Positions 26,550 to 36,476 of a stretch of 64,000 nt of DNA are shown here, piece by piece (position 1 is the stretch's first letter; every line of letters starts with the position of its first letter). Location of the stretch: assembly GCF_021391535.1 (NCBI RefSeq), contig NZ_CP090066.1, positions 2,307,501 through 2,371,500 of the forward strand. The letters are read 5' to 3'. Under the pieces are notes generated by a model, which saw only the letters and a list, made by a program, of their open reading frames with translations, was not told where the DNA came from and made no database searches. Position numbers and translations under genes: made by a program. The stretch is from Aurantimonas sp. HBX-1 (GTDB lineage: Bacteria > Pseudomonadota > Alphaproteobacteria > Rhizobiales > Rhizobiaceae).

Positions 26550-28442
26550 CTAACGGCCTTCGACAAAATCCTCATAGGCCATTGACTGGTGGAAGGTAAC
26601 GAACTCGATCCGGCCTTCGCCGGCAAGACGGTGATACTCGACCATCAGAGCCTCGCGGTCATCGCGCAGCTGCTCGGCCGCGTTCCCCAGGCAGAGCCGC
26701 ACCGCCTCCCAGGCGGTGGCGTAGGTCTTGCCTGTTCCCGGCGGGCCGTAAACGATGAGATTGGTGGTAGCGGAAATGATGACCGATGGATCTGAAGTCA
26801 TGGTGAACTGCGCTGCTTTCTCACCGAGATGGAACGTGAAGATCGAATCCCGACTTTCAGGCGGACCACTAAGCTGAGGCCTTAGAACATTTGCGAGCCG
26901 CTGCAGGTTTTCGTTGCCTAGGGCTGCACAAATCGTCGGTGTCCGTTCAGACAACTCAGCCCTAAGATCCCCAGCGCGGATTGAGACTCTTGGAGAGCCG
27001 GCCTCCTTGGCCGTCGCGATATAATAGTTGGCAGCGCAAAGCTGGACACGAGCCCCTCCGCTAAGCAGATGGCTGTTCTGATCAGGCCGCTCTATCGGTT
27101 TGTCATCGCTGTCGACGATGATATATCCGGCGTTGTGCAGCTGGGCGGCGGCGTCGGCCTTCTGCCCCCAGCCGCCATTAAGCTGCGTCTTGCCGCGCAG
27201 GAAGCCGACGATCGGCTTTGATGGGTAGACCCGGTTCGGCCTCTCGCGTGTCGAGCGTACCCAATAGTCGCGCGGCTCACCGAAAGCCTCAAAAATGGCG
27301 GCGTGCTCCCCCGACAGCCGATAGCTGTCATAGGCGTCCATCGCCGCCTCGATCGCCTCCCGCGAATGTATCGCCACATCCTCTTCCTTGTAATTGTGGA
27401 CGATCCACAGCGCGCTTTGCACATCGATCATGTCGCGCGGCGCTAGGCCGCGCTCTACAAAAGCGCGGCGCACCGCGTCCATAAAGCGCCATTCGTCGCG
27501 ATAGGTATCAGCCAGTGACGCATGATCCGGAAAACGGCTGCCAACGGCTTCCAGCCAGAAGTCCTGGCGCACGGAATGGCGTATGTAGATGCCCTCGTCG
27601 GGAGCGAGATGGAGGAACAGGAATTCGGCGATCTGACGGGCCGGATCGGGCTTGCCGTTCGGGACAGCCGCGATCCACGCATCAACAAAGGCCTCCAGCG
27701 CCGAGGCGTGACCCTCCGCTGCGCTGAGCGCGGCATCAACGAGCGTGCGCAAAGCCGGCCAGAGCTTTTCGCGATCAGCGTCACCCTTGGGCGACATCGG
27801 CCAGAAGGCTCGCCATTGCAACAGATTGCTTTTGGCAAGCGCGGTGTTTACGGCATCGGCCAATTCCTGATCGGAGCTTGCCTGCGCGATCGCCGTCTTG
27901 AGATCGGCCGCGATCTCCAGCTTGTATGTTCGCTCCGCCTCGTCAAAGTGGGGGTCGGCCCGGTCGAAACGATCGAGGGCGGGAAAGAAGTGGCGGAGCC
28001 GCGCGATCCAGCGCATGACCGTCGCCGGATCGAGAACCAACGCGTCGTCGGATTGCGACAAGCCACCGAGCAGCCGGCGCAGGGCCTCGGTGGTCTCGAT
28101 CCTCACAAGAAAGCAATCAGCATCGCCAAAGGACCAGTGGCGGCTGAGCGCGGAATGCCGCCCCCCATCCTTTATGCCGCTCTGATAGGGTCGTAGCTCG
28201 CTGGCAAAGCCGTTCACCTCGACGCGATCGCGCCATTTTACGTGGAGAAAGATGTTAGCGGGGTTCTGGATTTCCCACAGCAGGCGCTCACCTGCGCCAA
28301 ATTCAAAGGAGACCATCTTTTTGGTTATCCCGCCTCCCGGGCGCAAGCCCGAGCCGCGCAACACGTCGAACAGCGACCGGCGCAGCGGTAGAGGGCGGTC
28401 GCGCTCATTTTCATCGAGGCGCGCCTCGAGATTCTCCCACAT
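26550..28442 (-). pseudogene. mcrB: McrB-like GTPase, N-terminal part ending at an amber codon
   Basis: About 630 residues. A long N-terminal region (ENLEARLDENERDRPLPLRR, SLFDVLRGSGLRPGG, then predicted helical sequence) probably recognises DNA, and it ends with the AAA+ P-loop IVYGPPGTGKTYAT and FVTFHQSMAYEDFVEG, typical of McrB. Directly after GR comes TAG where the family continues with its next AAA+ strand, so Walker A and Walker B are on separate sides of the stop. I prefer the ATG at 28442, which has GGAG about 10 bases upstream; an ATG at 28478 is in frame. The N-terminal domain is longer than in E. coli McrB, so the target may differ from methylcytosine. Confidence 0.75.
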
Positions 28443-28954
28443 TCTAAATGTCTCCAAATCAAGCAATGCAAGGCGCATTCACCAGTCCCACCTTCTCGAC
28501 CGTTTGAATCCGTATTGCGATCCGCGGGGAATGATACACTCGGCCTCTAACTATAAAGGGACCTCGGCCGTGAAGCGCCGGCTCCTGACCATCAAACGTG
28601 GGCATAAACCGCCCGATAAATTCGCCCGCCGACGATTTAGAGGCGCAAGAGGCCTCCGGGCGACCAAATGGCTCTGCGGCATCGGATCTCTCCATGAAAC
28701 CCTGAGATCTCTTGTGCTCATTGTGACGCCCGCAGCTATTCTGTCTCCATTCACCGTATGCCGCTCTGCGCCGACATCCACCCTCCGACATTTCCCGGGA
28801 AAGCAAGTTCGTGCTGATGCGCACGGATGCCAATGAGCGTCACCCCGGTGAGGGCGAGAATTTCGATGGGCCTCCCAAGGCCCGGCAGGCCAACATTACC
28901 TATCGCTCAGGTGGCCGCGCTTTCATGCTTGCAGTGCGGATCGGCTCCAAGACG
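28443..28954. other. intergenic stretch without recognisable content
   Basis: The 512 bases between mcrB and the next remnant contain only short, overlapping open frames on both strands without motifs, ribosome binding sites or codon bias. A promoter for mcrBC must lie near 28450-28560, where the sequence is locally AT-rich (CTAACTATAAAGG near 28544-28558), but I cannot assign boxes. Confidence 0.5.
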
Positions 28955-29472
28955 TTAGTGTGCGACGAGCGCCTTAACGCCGCGAACAAAGGCTTGCTGA
29001 CTCTTCTCAGGCAGTTCGAGCCGCTCCAGGCAGACGCGGTGGACCGCACTCATTGCATGGGGGCCCGCCTTGGCGAGCGCCCTTTCGGCCTGGTCGCGCT
29101 TATGCGCGATCTCATCGGCTGCGCCGGACGGAGCCGTAGCGCGGCCAACACCAACACCCTCGCTCGGGAGGAACCGGGCGAAAGGGTTGCCCGGCGGGGA
29201 TTGGGCCTTCGGCATCGCGGCGGAAGCGCGCGATCGTCCGATTGTAATGTTCGATCGCGAATAGCTCGGACTGCGTGATGATGTTCTTGAGGTATAGCCG
29301 GCCTTCAATTGTGCTGGCGTGGTGAGATGCAGCTTGCTCGCCGCTCAGGCCGTGGACGCGAGCGCGTACTGCCTGTGTCTTTGCTTGGAGTGCGAAACCG
29401 ATGCGCTCCTCATGTCGCGCCCTTTCTCGCGCCGCTCCAGACCAGGTCGTAGAGGTCCCGACGGCTAAGCAT
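28955..29472 (-). pseudogene. degenerate remnant of an unidentified gene
   Basis: A coding signal runs through three frames. From ATG 29472 it reads MLSRRDLYDLVW; near 29430 it shifts and continues HEERIGFALQAKTQAVRARV, HGLSGEQAASHHASTIEGRL and LYLKNIITQSELFAIEHYNR; near 29180 it shifts again into DEIAHKRDQAERALAKAG and VHRVCLERLELPEKSQQAF, ending at 28955. The pieces look like real helical protein sequence of about 170 residues. I do not recognise the family; proteins of this general kind occur near prophages in rhizobia, but that is only an impression. At least two frameshifts mean it is not functional. Confidence 0.4.
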
Positions 29473-29969
29473 CTGTGAAGGCGATAATTCTTGAACTCTC
29501 CGCAATACAGCGTCGCGCGGAAGCAATATCCCGCAGCGCCGTATTAGCTGTCATCGCCACCCGGGCGAAACCTGGAGAAGGTTGGATCTCAGGCCCATCC
29601 CCTCCGCCACTTGCCCTCGCGAAAGCGTTCTCCCAATCCGGCTGCGGCCGGATTTTCTTGTAATACTCGAGGGTTATGCGGGAGGGTCTGAGCACTGGCT
29701 ATAGCGCCAAGACGCCAGAAAGCAGTCTTTCAGGGCAGATATTCTCCAGACCTCACGACTGGCACATTCCGGTGCTTAGCTTACAACAACCTGATGTGTA
29801 AGAACTTTCTAGACGGCGAGCTGAGCATTTCGATGTCTGTGGCATTCGCGAGATGGGACAGACATCGAACTCACGCGTAGCCACCCTCGGCTTGGAAAAG
29901 CACGGCAGTTTGAGGCCGAGAGCATTTAGCTTTCGACTGTTGCTCGCCCACATAGCTACCTTCGACGTC
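29473..29969. other. intergenic stretch without recognisable content
   Basis: These 497 bases contain no open frame with convincing coding character on either strand and no RNA gene or repeat that I can see. They lie between two decayed remnants and are probably eroded sequence. Confidence 0.5.
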
Positions 29970-30466
29970 TTACGGTGGCAGCAGCGCCCGTTCGTGTGAG
30001 GCGAGCGCGTCGAGCCGCGCTCTGCCGAGTTGCCGGCAACCCGAAAGATCGACCAGGAACCGCACCCCTGAAACGCCTGCCGGGAGTGGCGGCTTGATCG
30101 CTGGGACCGTGCTCACGTCATAAACTGGCGCGGAGGAGGTTGCACGCGCCAAGTCGAAAGACCAGCCAAGCGCCGTCTGCATGTCGCGTCCTAGTGTATC
30201 GGCCACCACCGTGCGAAGCTTAATGATGAGGTCATGAACCTGAATGCGTGCCTCGATATCGGAAACGAGATCTGACAGCGAGAAGCCGCCTCCGGACAGC
30301 CGGATGATGAACGAGGCCAGGATCCCCATCGTGCCTGCTGGAGGATTAGCCTACGGCCTCCTTGCGGCTTGGCGAGCCGCTGAAAAAGGTCCACCACCCG
30401 GTCGACCATCTCGCCAACAGCAGCCACCGTTGGAGTGGCGCCGAGTGCCGAGGCGAGGAACTCCAT
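29970..30466 (-). pseudogene. degenerate remnant, unidentified product
   Basis: Two overlapping frames look like one former gene. The first starts MEFLASALGATPTVAAVG and reaches VVDLFQRLAKPQGG; near 30330 it shifts to MGILASFIIRLSGGGFSLSD, then IQVHDLIIKLRTVVADTLG and VSGVRFLVDLSGCRQLGRA, ending LASHERALLPP. Sequence in frame upstream of 30466 (GQRLLLLTISRKLPVGST) also looks coding but is closed by a TGA near 30522. I do not recognise the family. It could instead be two small overlapping genes, but the missing start signals make a broken gene more likely. Confidence 0.35.
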
Positions 30467-30670
30467 AGTGGAGCCGACAGGCAGCTTCCGGCTGATGGTT
30501 AGGAGCAGCAGACGCTGGCCTTCTCAGCAAGCTGGCGGCGAGTCCAGGCTTTATCCGACAGTCCGCGCAACTAACAAGAGTCCGTACTTGAGGCCTGACT
30601 AGTAAGAGGATGTTCTCGTCGACAATCGTTCCCGCGAGGAAGTCTACGTCGATAGAAAACGGATTGCGGC

Positions 30671-31618
30671 TTAGACACGTATTCCGTCAGGGCCGCGCAG
30701 CACAGCTTCGATGCTCGTTCCTGTCGCACGCTCCTCATTCGAAAAACCGTCGAAGTCACATAGTGAGCCGAAGTTGAGTTCCGTAAGGGCCTCGATGTAG
30801 CGTACGCTGCGTTGATATGTCTGGAATGCGCCAAATGCAGCTTCCAGATCTCCTAGCTGCCGCACTTGGTCCACGATATAGGCGGTTGCTGAGGGGCGGC
30901 CGGCATCGTTGACGAAAGCGATCACCTTCCAGAACGCGGTCGGAATCCGAACGTGCCGATAGAAGCGGTCGTCGTCGCGGAATACGGGTCCGGTGAAGAC
31001 GGTGACCCGCTCCCCCCAACGGCGGGTATTCTTTAGGACATAATCTTCCAGGCTCAGCCAGGTCCGCTGGTTGAACGCGCCCATCTGAGGAGCGCAATTC
31101 GTGAAGTGGAAGGTGTCGTCGTTCGCGACTTCCGCGTCTGGTCCCCAGTTCGGATCTTCCCGGCGAACGAGATGACCGCGGTCTAGCAGGTTCTCGGCGT
31201 AGAGTTCTTCACCGACCTGCGCATCAATCGGGATGCGTCCGTCGAGAAACCACTTGTCACTACCGCGTTCAATGGAACGCGAAGTGCTGCCGTCGATGTT
31301 CACGGCGACGAACATCGCGATTCTCCTCGACCGCGACATGACGACTGAGAAGTGGGTGTAGTCGAGGCGGCCTCCATCCGCGCCCTCAACCCCCAGAACG
31401 TCTTCGGCCCGAAGGCCCTCGGGCGTGGGAAGGGGAACGACGAGATCTCCGAGGAAGCCCGGATCGTAACCCTTCCGGTCTCCGAGCGTTTCGGCTCGGG
31501 TGATCCGCGGCTCTTTCCGGCGCGCCTCTAGGACAGCCTCTGTGCTGGAGAAGGCGCCCGCCACGACCAGTAGACGCATGTCACCGAGACGAGGACGATA
31601 ATTCAAATCAGTACCCAT
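30671..31618 (-). CDS. DNA/RNA non-specific endonuclease (EndoG/NUC1 family), probable effector
   Basis: A 315-residue intact nuclease. It has the DRGH motif in LLDRGHLVRREDPNWG (His about 149, general base) and the metal-binding Asn in FTNCAPQMGAFNQRTWLSLE (about 183), then FTGPVFRDDDRFY and IPTAFWKVIAF, the standard beta-beta-alpha-metal nuclease layout. Such enzymes cut single- and double-stranded DNA and RNA. The first 80 residues are extra and could be a docking or autoinhibitory segment. I chose ATG 31618, which has AAGGAG 8 bases upstream; ATG 31642 would overlap the STAND stop by four bases. It is the last gene of the protease-STAND operon, which suggests it is the killing or DNA-degrading effector. 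No signal peptide, so it acts inside the cell. Confidence 0.92.
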   Translation of the reverse strand: MGTDLNYRPRLGDMRLLVVAGAFSSTEAVLEARRKEPRITRAETLGDRKGYDPGFLGDLVVPLPTPEGLRAEDVLGVEGADGGRLDYTHFSVVMSRSRRIAMFVAVNIDGSTSRSIERGSDKWFLDGRIPIDAQVGEELYAENLLDRGHLVRREDPNWGPDAEVANDDTFHFTNCAPQMGAFNQRTWLSLEDYVLKNTRRWGERVTVFTGPVFRDDDRFYRHVRIPTAFWKVIAFVNDAGRPSATAYIVDQVRQLGDLEAAFGAFQTYQRSVRYIEALTELNFGSLCDFDGFSNEERATGTSIEAVLRGPDGIRV

Positions 31619-31638
31619 CTGATCGTCTCCTTGTCGAT

Positions 31639-34600
31639 TCATCCTATCCGCCGCCGAAGCTGCTGGTCGTAGCCGTACCAAATCCTACCCAGCTCGGCGC
31701 CCCGCGCATCGACGCCCGCTATTGCCGATACAACCCTGTCCAGTTCGCCCAAGCGGTCCGCACATTCGATGAACGTGGCAAGCCAGCGCTGCCGGTCTCG
31801 TTGCAATGCATCGTGGAAGGGGGTGCCACGCAGTTCGGATGGCCAGAATGGATGCAGTTCATCCAGCTCTGCCGCGATCTCGACCGCGCGCCATGGAGCG
31901 ACATCCAGAACGGCTCGTACGGCTGGATGGATTTCGGTCGTCATCCCACGCAACGCGGGCGGTAGCGCGTGTCCGGGAAGAAGAGCGATATCTACGTCGC
32001 TTTCTTCGGACCGGAAGCGGCGAATATCTGCCAGGGTGACCGGCCGTGCGGCGAGGATGCTTCTGAAATAACTGCCGATATGGCTGGGCCACCCGCCGGT
32101 TGCAGATATGTCCCGCAGCGCTTCCGGAGAGAGGTAAGCGAGAAGGTCGAGCTTGACGCGGATGCGCGAGCGAGTCCGCGGTCGCTCGGGACCCGACACC
32201 TGCAGGAGGCGAAGCTCATCCGCCGAGCGGAGCCGTCCGGCTGCAAGCAGGTCGGTGGGGGGAAGCCAGTCCGGATATGGCCGGCCAACCAAACCAAGCA
32301 GCGCCGCAACCGCGGCTGCCCCGCTGAACTTCCGGCCGCGAACCAGGGGGATGTTCCAGCGTCGGGTTTCGAGCGAGTGCAGCGCGGTATCGAGGCGATC
32401 GATAAAGGCGGGTTCGCGCAGTGAAATCATCGCCACGCGCCAGAGCGGCAGTTGCGTCAGGTCAGCGGGTAGATTTCTCGGCTTAATCCCCTCCGTCAAA
32501 AGCAGCCGAAACTCTTCGAAAGCTGGATGGAACGCGTCGCGAAGCCAAGCGAAATCCGCCTGCGCCAATCGGATTTCGATCAGCGGCGTGAGGCTCTCAC
32601 CCGGTACCGCCCGCGCGTGAGGCATTCGCAAAGCGTCAGAGGATTGGTAAGCGACTGAGGCCGCCTTATCGTTCGACGCGGTGCCCCTGGTAGCGCGCTG
32701 CTTGAGGCGCTCGGCTTCGTGTCGGTCGCGTAGATCGTTATCGAGCGCGCCGACCTCCTCTTCTGTCAGGCTGCGGCCCACCCGCACTTTGAGATTAGCG
32801 CGGGCGCCGACGGGAAGATCTTCGAGATCTTGACCGATGCGACGGATAAAAGCCGCCGCGTCTTCTCCCCGAAGCTGCTCGCGGCCTCCCGACATGTAGA
32901 AATGGTAAAGGCTTTCGTCGTGCTGCTCACGCTCGTTCAACCACATGTCGCAGCGATCGGCGTAATATTGGTGCGCTCGTCGGTGGATTTCCCGCACTTT
33001 TTCGGATTGACTGTCGGTCATCGCCTTGAGCATCAATCCCCGAAGGTCGCGGCGATGTCGCACGGCACGCTGCCCCGGCAGCGGCTCGACCAGCCAAACC
33101 TGCTCCGCAAGGGCGTCGAAAAGTCCGGATGCGCGCGAAGAATCGATGTCGCCCAAGCCGCACGGTTCGGCCAGCACAGACCGGATCAAATCCGGAGTGA
33201 TACGCCGGAGCACCAGCCCGGGATGGGCGAGTTCCTTTACGACGGGATCATCAGACCTGATGCGCTTCAGGATGCGGTCATACAGAAAGGCTTGGCCAAA
33301 TTCCTTGCCGAACCTGTTGCCTTCGCCCGCGAGCAGTTCGCGGGCTGCCTCCGCTCCCTCGTTCTTGCAGTATCGCGCAAGGATTTTGAGCAGCAGGGGA
33401 TTGCCGCCAAACCGTTCTGCCAACTCCTGTACGGGAAAACGGTTGGCTGCCGCCCCGAGGCGCTCTAAATCGTCGGCGAGTAGGTCGGCTGCCTCACCCT
33501 GGCTAAGGTCGTCAATCGTGATACGTCGAGGCGCTGCGAAACGGGAAGGAAACTCGAGATTTTCGGGTATTGCGCGACCGCTCAGGATCGGACGCAGGTT
33601 CCTCAATCCGCCCTCCTCATGGAGGGCCGCAACCCAAAGAAGGACTCGTTCGAGTTCAAGCGGCTCCCGCAGGAGAATCTCCTCGAACGTGTCGAGGATG
33701 AGAACGACGGTCTCTTTGATCGGCAGATGGCCTCCTAGCGCGTTTCGCCACATGGACCAAGCCTCGCTCGCCCCACGGGCGCTTGCCTCGAAGCTCATTT
33801 CTTGGAGCACTGATTCAAGGCTTAGATCCCGAGCGAAATTCCGATACTCGCTCAGCGCGCCGGCCAAATCGGGCCGCCATCGCGCGAGCTGACGACTGAA
33901 CTCGGCGGACAGGTCGAGCGGATCGGCGGACGCCAGGCTGGCCCTGTCGAAGTCCAGCCAGATAATCGGTACGCCGGGAGTGCGCCGCTGTCGCCGCACG
34001 AACTCTGCAAGTAAAGCAGATTTCCCCGCGCCTCCAATCCCGCTCACCACACCTGTTGGTATTGCTGGAAACCCGATGACTTCTTCCTGCGCTCCTGATT
34101 GGACGAAACGCTGCAGTCGGGAAAGGGCGCTGCGCCTGCCTATGAAGCGGCGCGGCAGCAGAAACTCGATCGACTCATCGAAGTCCCGCTGCGCCAAAAT
34201 TGTTTCGACTTTTTGAGGCCCATCGATCCCCGCGCGGACATCTCTTGCAAATTCGATGGCCGTGTGGAGCGCGTCCAACTCGTTCGGTCGAACCGCACCG
34301 GGTAACACAGTATCTCCCCGCAGCATCGCCACCAGGAATCGACCCAACCGATCGTCTGGCGCGGTGCGCGCCTGACCGGCCATCTCCTCGAGTTCGCCAC
34401 GGTCGGAGAGGTCTCGGAGCAGCTCTCGCCGCGCATCGGCTTGAAGCTGCCAAACCGGCTCCCGGCCGGGCAGTTCCTTGGAAAGGGTTCCGATCGTGCC
34501 CAGGAGCAGTCGCTGCCCCTCCGGGTCTTTCACCTCGTCGATGAGCTCAAGCGGATTGAAAGCGCCCATGAGGGCGGCTCGGTCGACCGCTCGTTGCAAA

Positions 34601-34656
34601 GGCGCGTACAGCCTTTCCGGCACCTCAGGAAAGTACTGTCCCAACTTCGGAATCAC
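31639..34656 (-). CDS. STAND-type P-loop NTPase, 1005 residues, probable sensor
   Basis: Residues 1-165 are helical with no family I recognise. RRFIGRRSALSRLQRF (169-184) opens a STAND/AAA_16-like domain: Walker A GIGGAGKS (206-213), Walker B VVLILDTFEEIL (317-328), a sensor-like ILSGR near 357-361, and GNPLLLKIL near 425, the GxP motif typical of STAND NTPases. A winged-helix-like segment follows (to about 560). Residues 560-1005 have no obvious repeat and are the natural candidate for ligand sensing. STAND proteins act as switches that oligomerise when a C-terminal sensor meets its trigger. The start is GTG with GGGAG 8 bases upstream, overlapping the upstream stop by four bases (GTGA). The nuclease gene follows. 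Confidence 0.9.
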   Translation of the reverse strand: MIPKLGQYFPEVPERLYAPLQRAVDRAALMGAFNPLELIDEVKDPEGQRLLLGTIGTLSKELPGREPVWQLQADARRELLRDLSDRGELEEMAGQARTAPDDRLGRFLVAMLRGDTVLPGAVRPNELDALHTAIEFARDVRAGIDGPQKVETILAQRDFDESIEFLLPRRFIGRRSALSRLQRFVQSGAQEEVIGFPAIPTGVVSGIGGAGKSALLAEFVRRQRRTPGVPIIWLDFDRASLASADPLDLSAEFSRQLARWRPDLAGALSEYRNFARDLSLESVLQEMSFEASARGASEAWSMWRNALGGHLPIKETVVLILDTFEEILLREPLELERVLLWVAALHEEGGLRNLRPILSGRAIPENLEFPSRFAAPRRITIDDLSQGEAADLLADDLERLGAAANRFPVQELAERFGGNPLLLKILARYCKNEGAEAARELLAGEGNRFGKEFGQAFLYDRILKRIRSDDPVVKELAHPGLVLRRITPDLIRSVLAEPCGLGDIDSSRASGLFDALAEQVWLVEPLPGQRAVRHRRDLRGLMLKAMTDSQSEKVREIHRRAHQYYADRCDMWLNEREQHDESLYHFYMSGGREQLRGEDAAAFIRRIGQDLEDLPVGARANLKVRVGRSLTEEEVGALDNDLRDRHEAERLKQRATRGTASNDKAASVAYQSSDALRMPHARAVPGESLTPLIEIRLAQADFAWLRDAFHPAFEEFRLLLTEGIKPRNLPADLTQLPLWRVAMISLREPAFIDRLDTALHSLETRRWNIPLVRGRKFSGAAAVAALLGLVGRPYPDWLPPTDLLAAGRLRSADELRLLQVSGPERPRTRSRIRVKLDLLAYLSPEALRDISATGGWPSHIGSYFRSILAARPVTLADIRRFRSEESDVDIALLPGHALPPALRGMTTEIHPAVRAVLDVAPWRAVEIAAELDELHPFWPSELRGTPFHDALQRDRQRWLATFIECADRLGELDRVVSAIAGVDARGAELGRIWYGYDQQLRRRIG

Positions 34657-36476
34657 CGGTGATCTCCCAAAATCAGCTCCGCCGCGCGCCTCGCTGCCAG
34701 TTGCGCCACGTTCTCGACCTGCGGACCCGCCGCGGCTGCCGCGTCGTTGATGATCGATTTCGCCGCCTGCTCGATGGCTCCTAGCAACACCTCCGCTCCC
34801 GCATCGACAACGCGTCGGTTCAGGTAATCCGCAATTTCCTCGATGTCTAAAGATCGGGTGGTCTCGTCCGCAACGAGTTCGGGTGGCGCAGCAGGAACGG
34901 CGCCAGACAGGCCAATCAAGCAGATGCGCAGGAAAGGCAGCAGACCAATGTCGTGATAGAGCCTCTCGAGCAGAACACGTGCGGATGTTTCAGGCACGAA
35001 GTGCTTTTCCAGATCATCGATGATGAGCCACAGGACACGGGAACCGGCTTCGGCGCGGAGCTTCTCGACAAGAGCGGGAACGAGCTTGTCCCTTATCCAG
35101 GCGTAGCGGGCGGTATCACTGTCTTCCGGCTTCGGCAGGACGAACGCGGCATCGGAGACTCCTGCGTTCGTTAGGATCAATGCGGCAAGCGCGGACGCGT
35201 CTGCCGGAAGTTCAGACGCCGAAAGAGCTACAATCTTGTGCTCAGCGCCCCCGAGCATCTGGTTCATGATCTCAGTGCTAAACGTTTTCCCAGTCTTCTC
35301 TGCGCCGCGAACGACGAGGATGCGCTTTTCGCCGGTAATCGTGAGCAATACCTTCCGCTGGAATTCCTCGCGACCAATCACAGGCTGACCCGAAACTGTG
35401 CGGAAAATCGGATCGAAACCGACGACAGACATGAACGTGTCGTCATTAGCTGCTGCGATGCACGCAGTGGGTATCGCGCCATTGACGATCGCGGTGCCGT
35501 CCTGAGCGGAAATCCCGCATTGGTGCAGAGCGACGGGCTTATGCTCGGCGTCTAGGATTAGCCCGCCCGACGAGCCAACCATCGCGTTTGCATTGTGGTG
35601 AAGCCTTGTGCGGCATGTATCTGGCCACAGCCTAGTGCCCTGTCCATGTGCGTACTTGAGGGGGTGCCCTCCCGGGTGCTGCAGCACGAGGACGTAGTTC
35701 GTCTCGTTGGCACCCACTCTTGGTAACCGATCCCTTTCCAGCCGGTAATATCCACGGATTCCTCCGACGGTGCTCGCCAGCCGGAGTGCCGCGTAGTCGA
35801 GGTGAGCGTCGAACCCCGCCGGGTCCGCCCGCTCGAAATCTAAAATAGAAGCGCCTGGCTGCTCCGACGGATGAACCTTGCTGAAACCGATCAGCCAATC
35901 TTCGGCGAGACCGGTCGATGTGCGTTTGGTTGCCCCCGCGAAATGATCGAACGTTACTTCGACCTGTTGAAACACGTCCGGCAACGGCTGGCCAGCGGCG
36001 TCGACGAGGTCCGTCACTAGGTGGCCGGCCGTCAGCACTGCCTGAGGGCCGACGAGAAAGCCGGTTCCCATCTTGATATGCCCAGCGCCTGTCGTGACGG
36101 TGATCCGGCAAAGGCGACGCACCGCCGTGGCAATCTCCTTATTGAGTGAGGAGGCATCCGGAAGTCCCATGCCGGGATTGAGGATGGCCTGCAGCGTCAC
36201 CCGCGCCGCCTCCGACGGCCTACGATCCTCCGCGCCGTCTACCACCGCCGCAAGCCGGCCGAGAAATATCTCCAGCCATCCCCTGTCCCGCGCTACCTTC
36301 AACACTTTTTCAAAGAGGAGCTCGCCGGGGCTCTTGATGATCTTGAGCACCATGAAGCTGTCGGATAGCGATCCGCCGCCATGAGCCGCGCGTACCTCTT
36401 CATAGGCTTCGGCGAATACCGGCTCGGGGGTGCGGATTCCCTCCGCGATGCTGCGCAGCTCGGCGTCAGTGGCCAT
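34653..36476 (-). CDS. trypsin-like serine protease fused to a P-loop ATPase domain
   Basis: A 607-residue protein in three parts. Residues 1-80 are a small helical domain (SLSDSFMVLKIIKSPGELLF, VARDRGWLEIFLGRL) resembling the effector-associated death-like adaptor domains of bacterial conflict proteins; this is an impression from pattern. Residues 120-345 are a chymotrypsin-fold protease with His152 (LTAGHLV), Asp227 (HLDYAALRL) and Ser303 (GSSGG). Residues 365-600 carry Walker A GAEKTGKT (391-398) and Walker B VLWLIIDDLE (481-490). All catalytic residues are present. GGAG precedes the ATG by 9 bases. It overlaps the upstream protease gene by 11 bases and the STAND gene by 4. No signal peptide, so cytosolic. 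The ATPase part probably couples the protease to the STAND protein. Confidence 0.9.
   Translation of the reverse strand: MATDAELRSIAEGIRTPEPVFAEAYEEVRAAHGGGSLSDSFMVLKIIKSPGELLFEKVLKVARDRGWLEIFLGRLAAVVDGAEDRRPSEAARVTLQAILNPGMGLPDASSLNKEIATAVRRLCRITVTTGAGHIKMGTGFLVGPQAVLTAGHLVTDLVDAAGQPLPDVFQQVEVTFDHFAGATKRTSTGLAEDWLIGFSKVHPSEQPGASILDFERADPAGFDAHLDYAALRLASTVGGIRGYYRLERDRLPRVGANETNYVLVLQHPGGHPLKYAHGQGTRLWPDTCRTRLHHNANAMVGSSGGLILDAEHKPVALHQCGISAQDGTAIVNGAIPTACIAAANDDTFMSVVGFDPIFRTVSGQPVIGREEFQRKVLLTITGEKRILVVRGAEKTGKTFSTEIMNQMLGGAEHKIVALSASELPADASALAALILTNAGVSDAAFVLPKPEDSDTARYAWIRDKLVPALVEKLRAEAGSRVLWLIIDDLEKHFVPETSARVLLERLYHDIGLLPFLRICLIGLSGAVPAAPPELVADETTRSLDIEEIADYLNRRVVDAGAEVLLGAIEQAAKSIINDAAAAAGPQVENVAQLAARRAAELILGDHR

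Noticed and set aside
28252..28836. 194-codon plus-strand frame across the mcrB start
   Set aside because: Mostly antisense to mcrB, without ribosome binding site or domain pattern.
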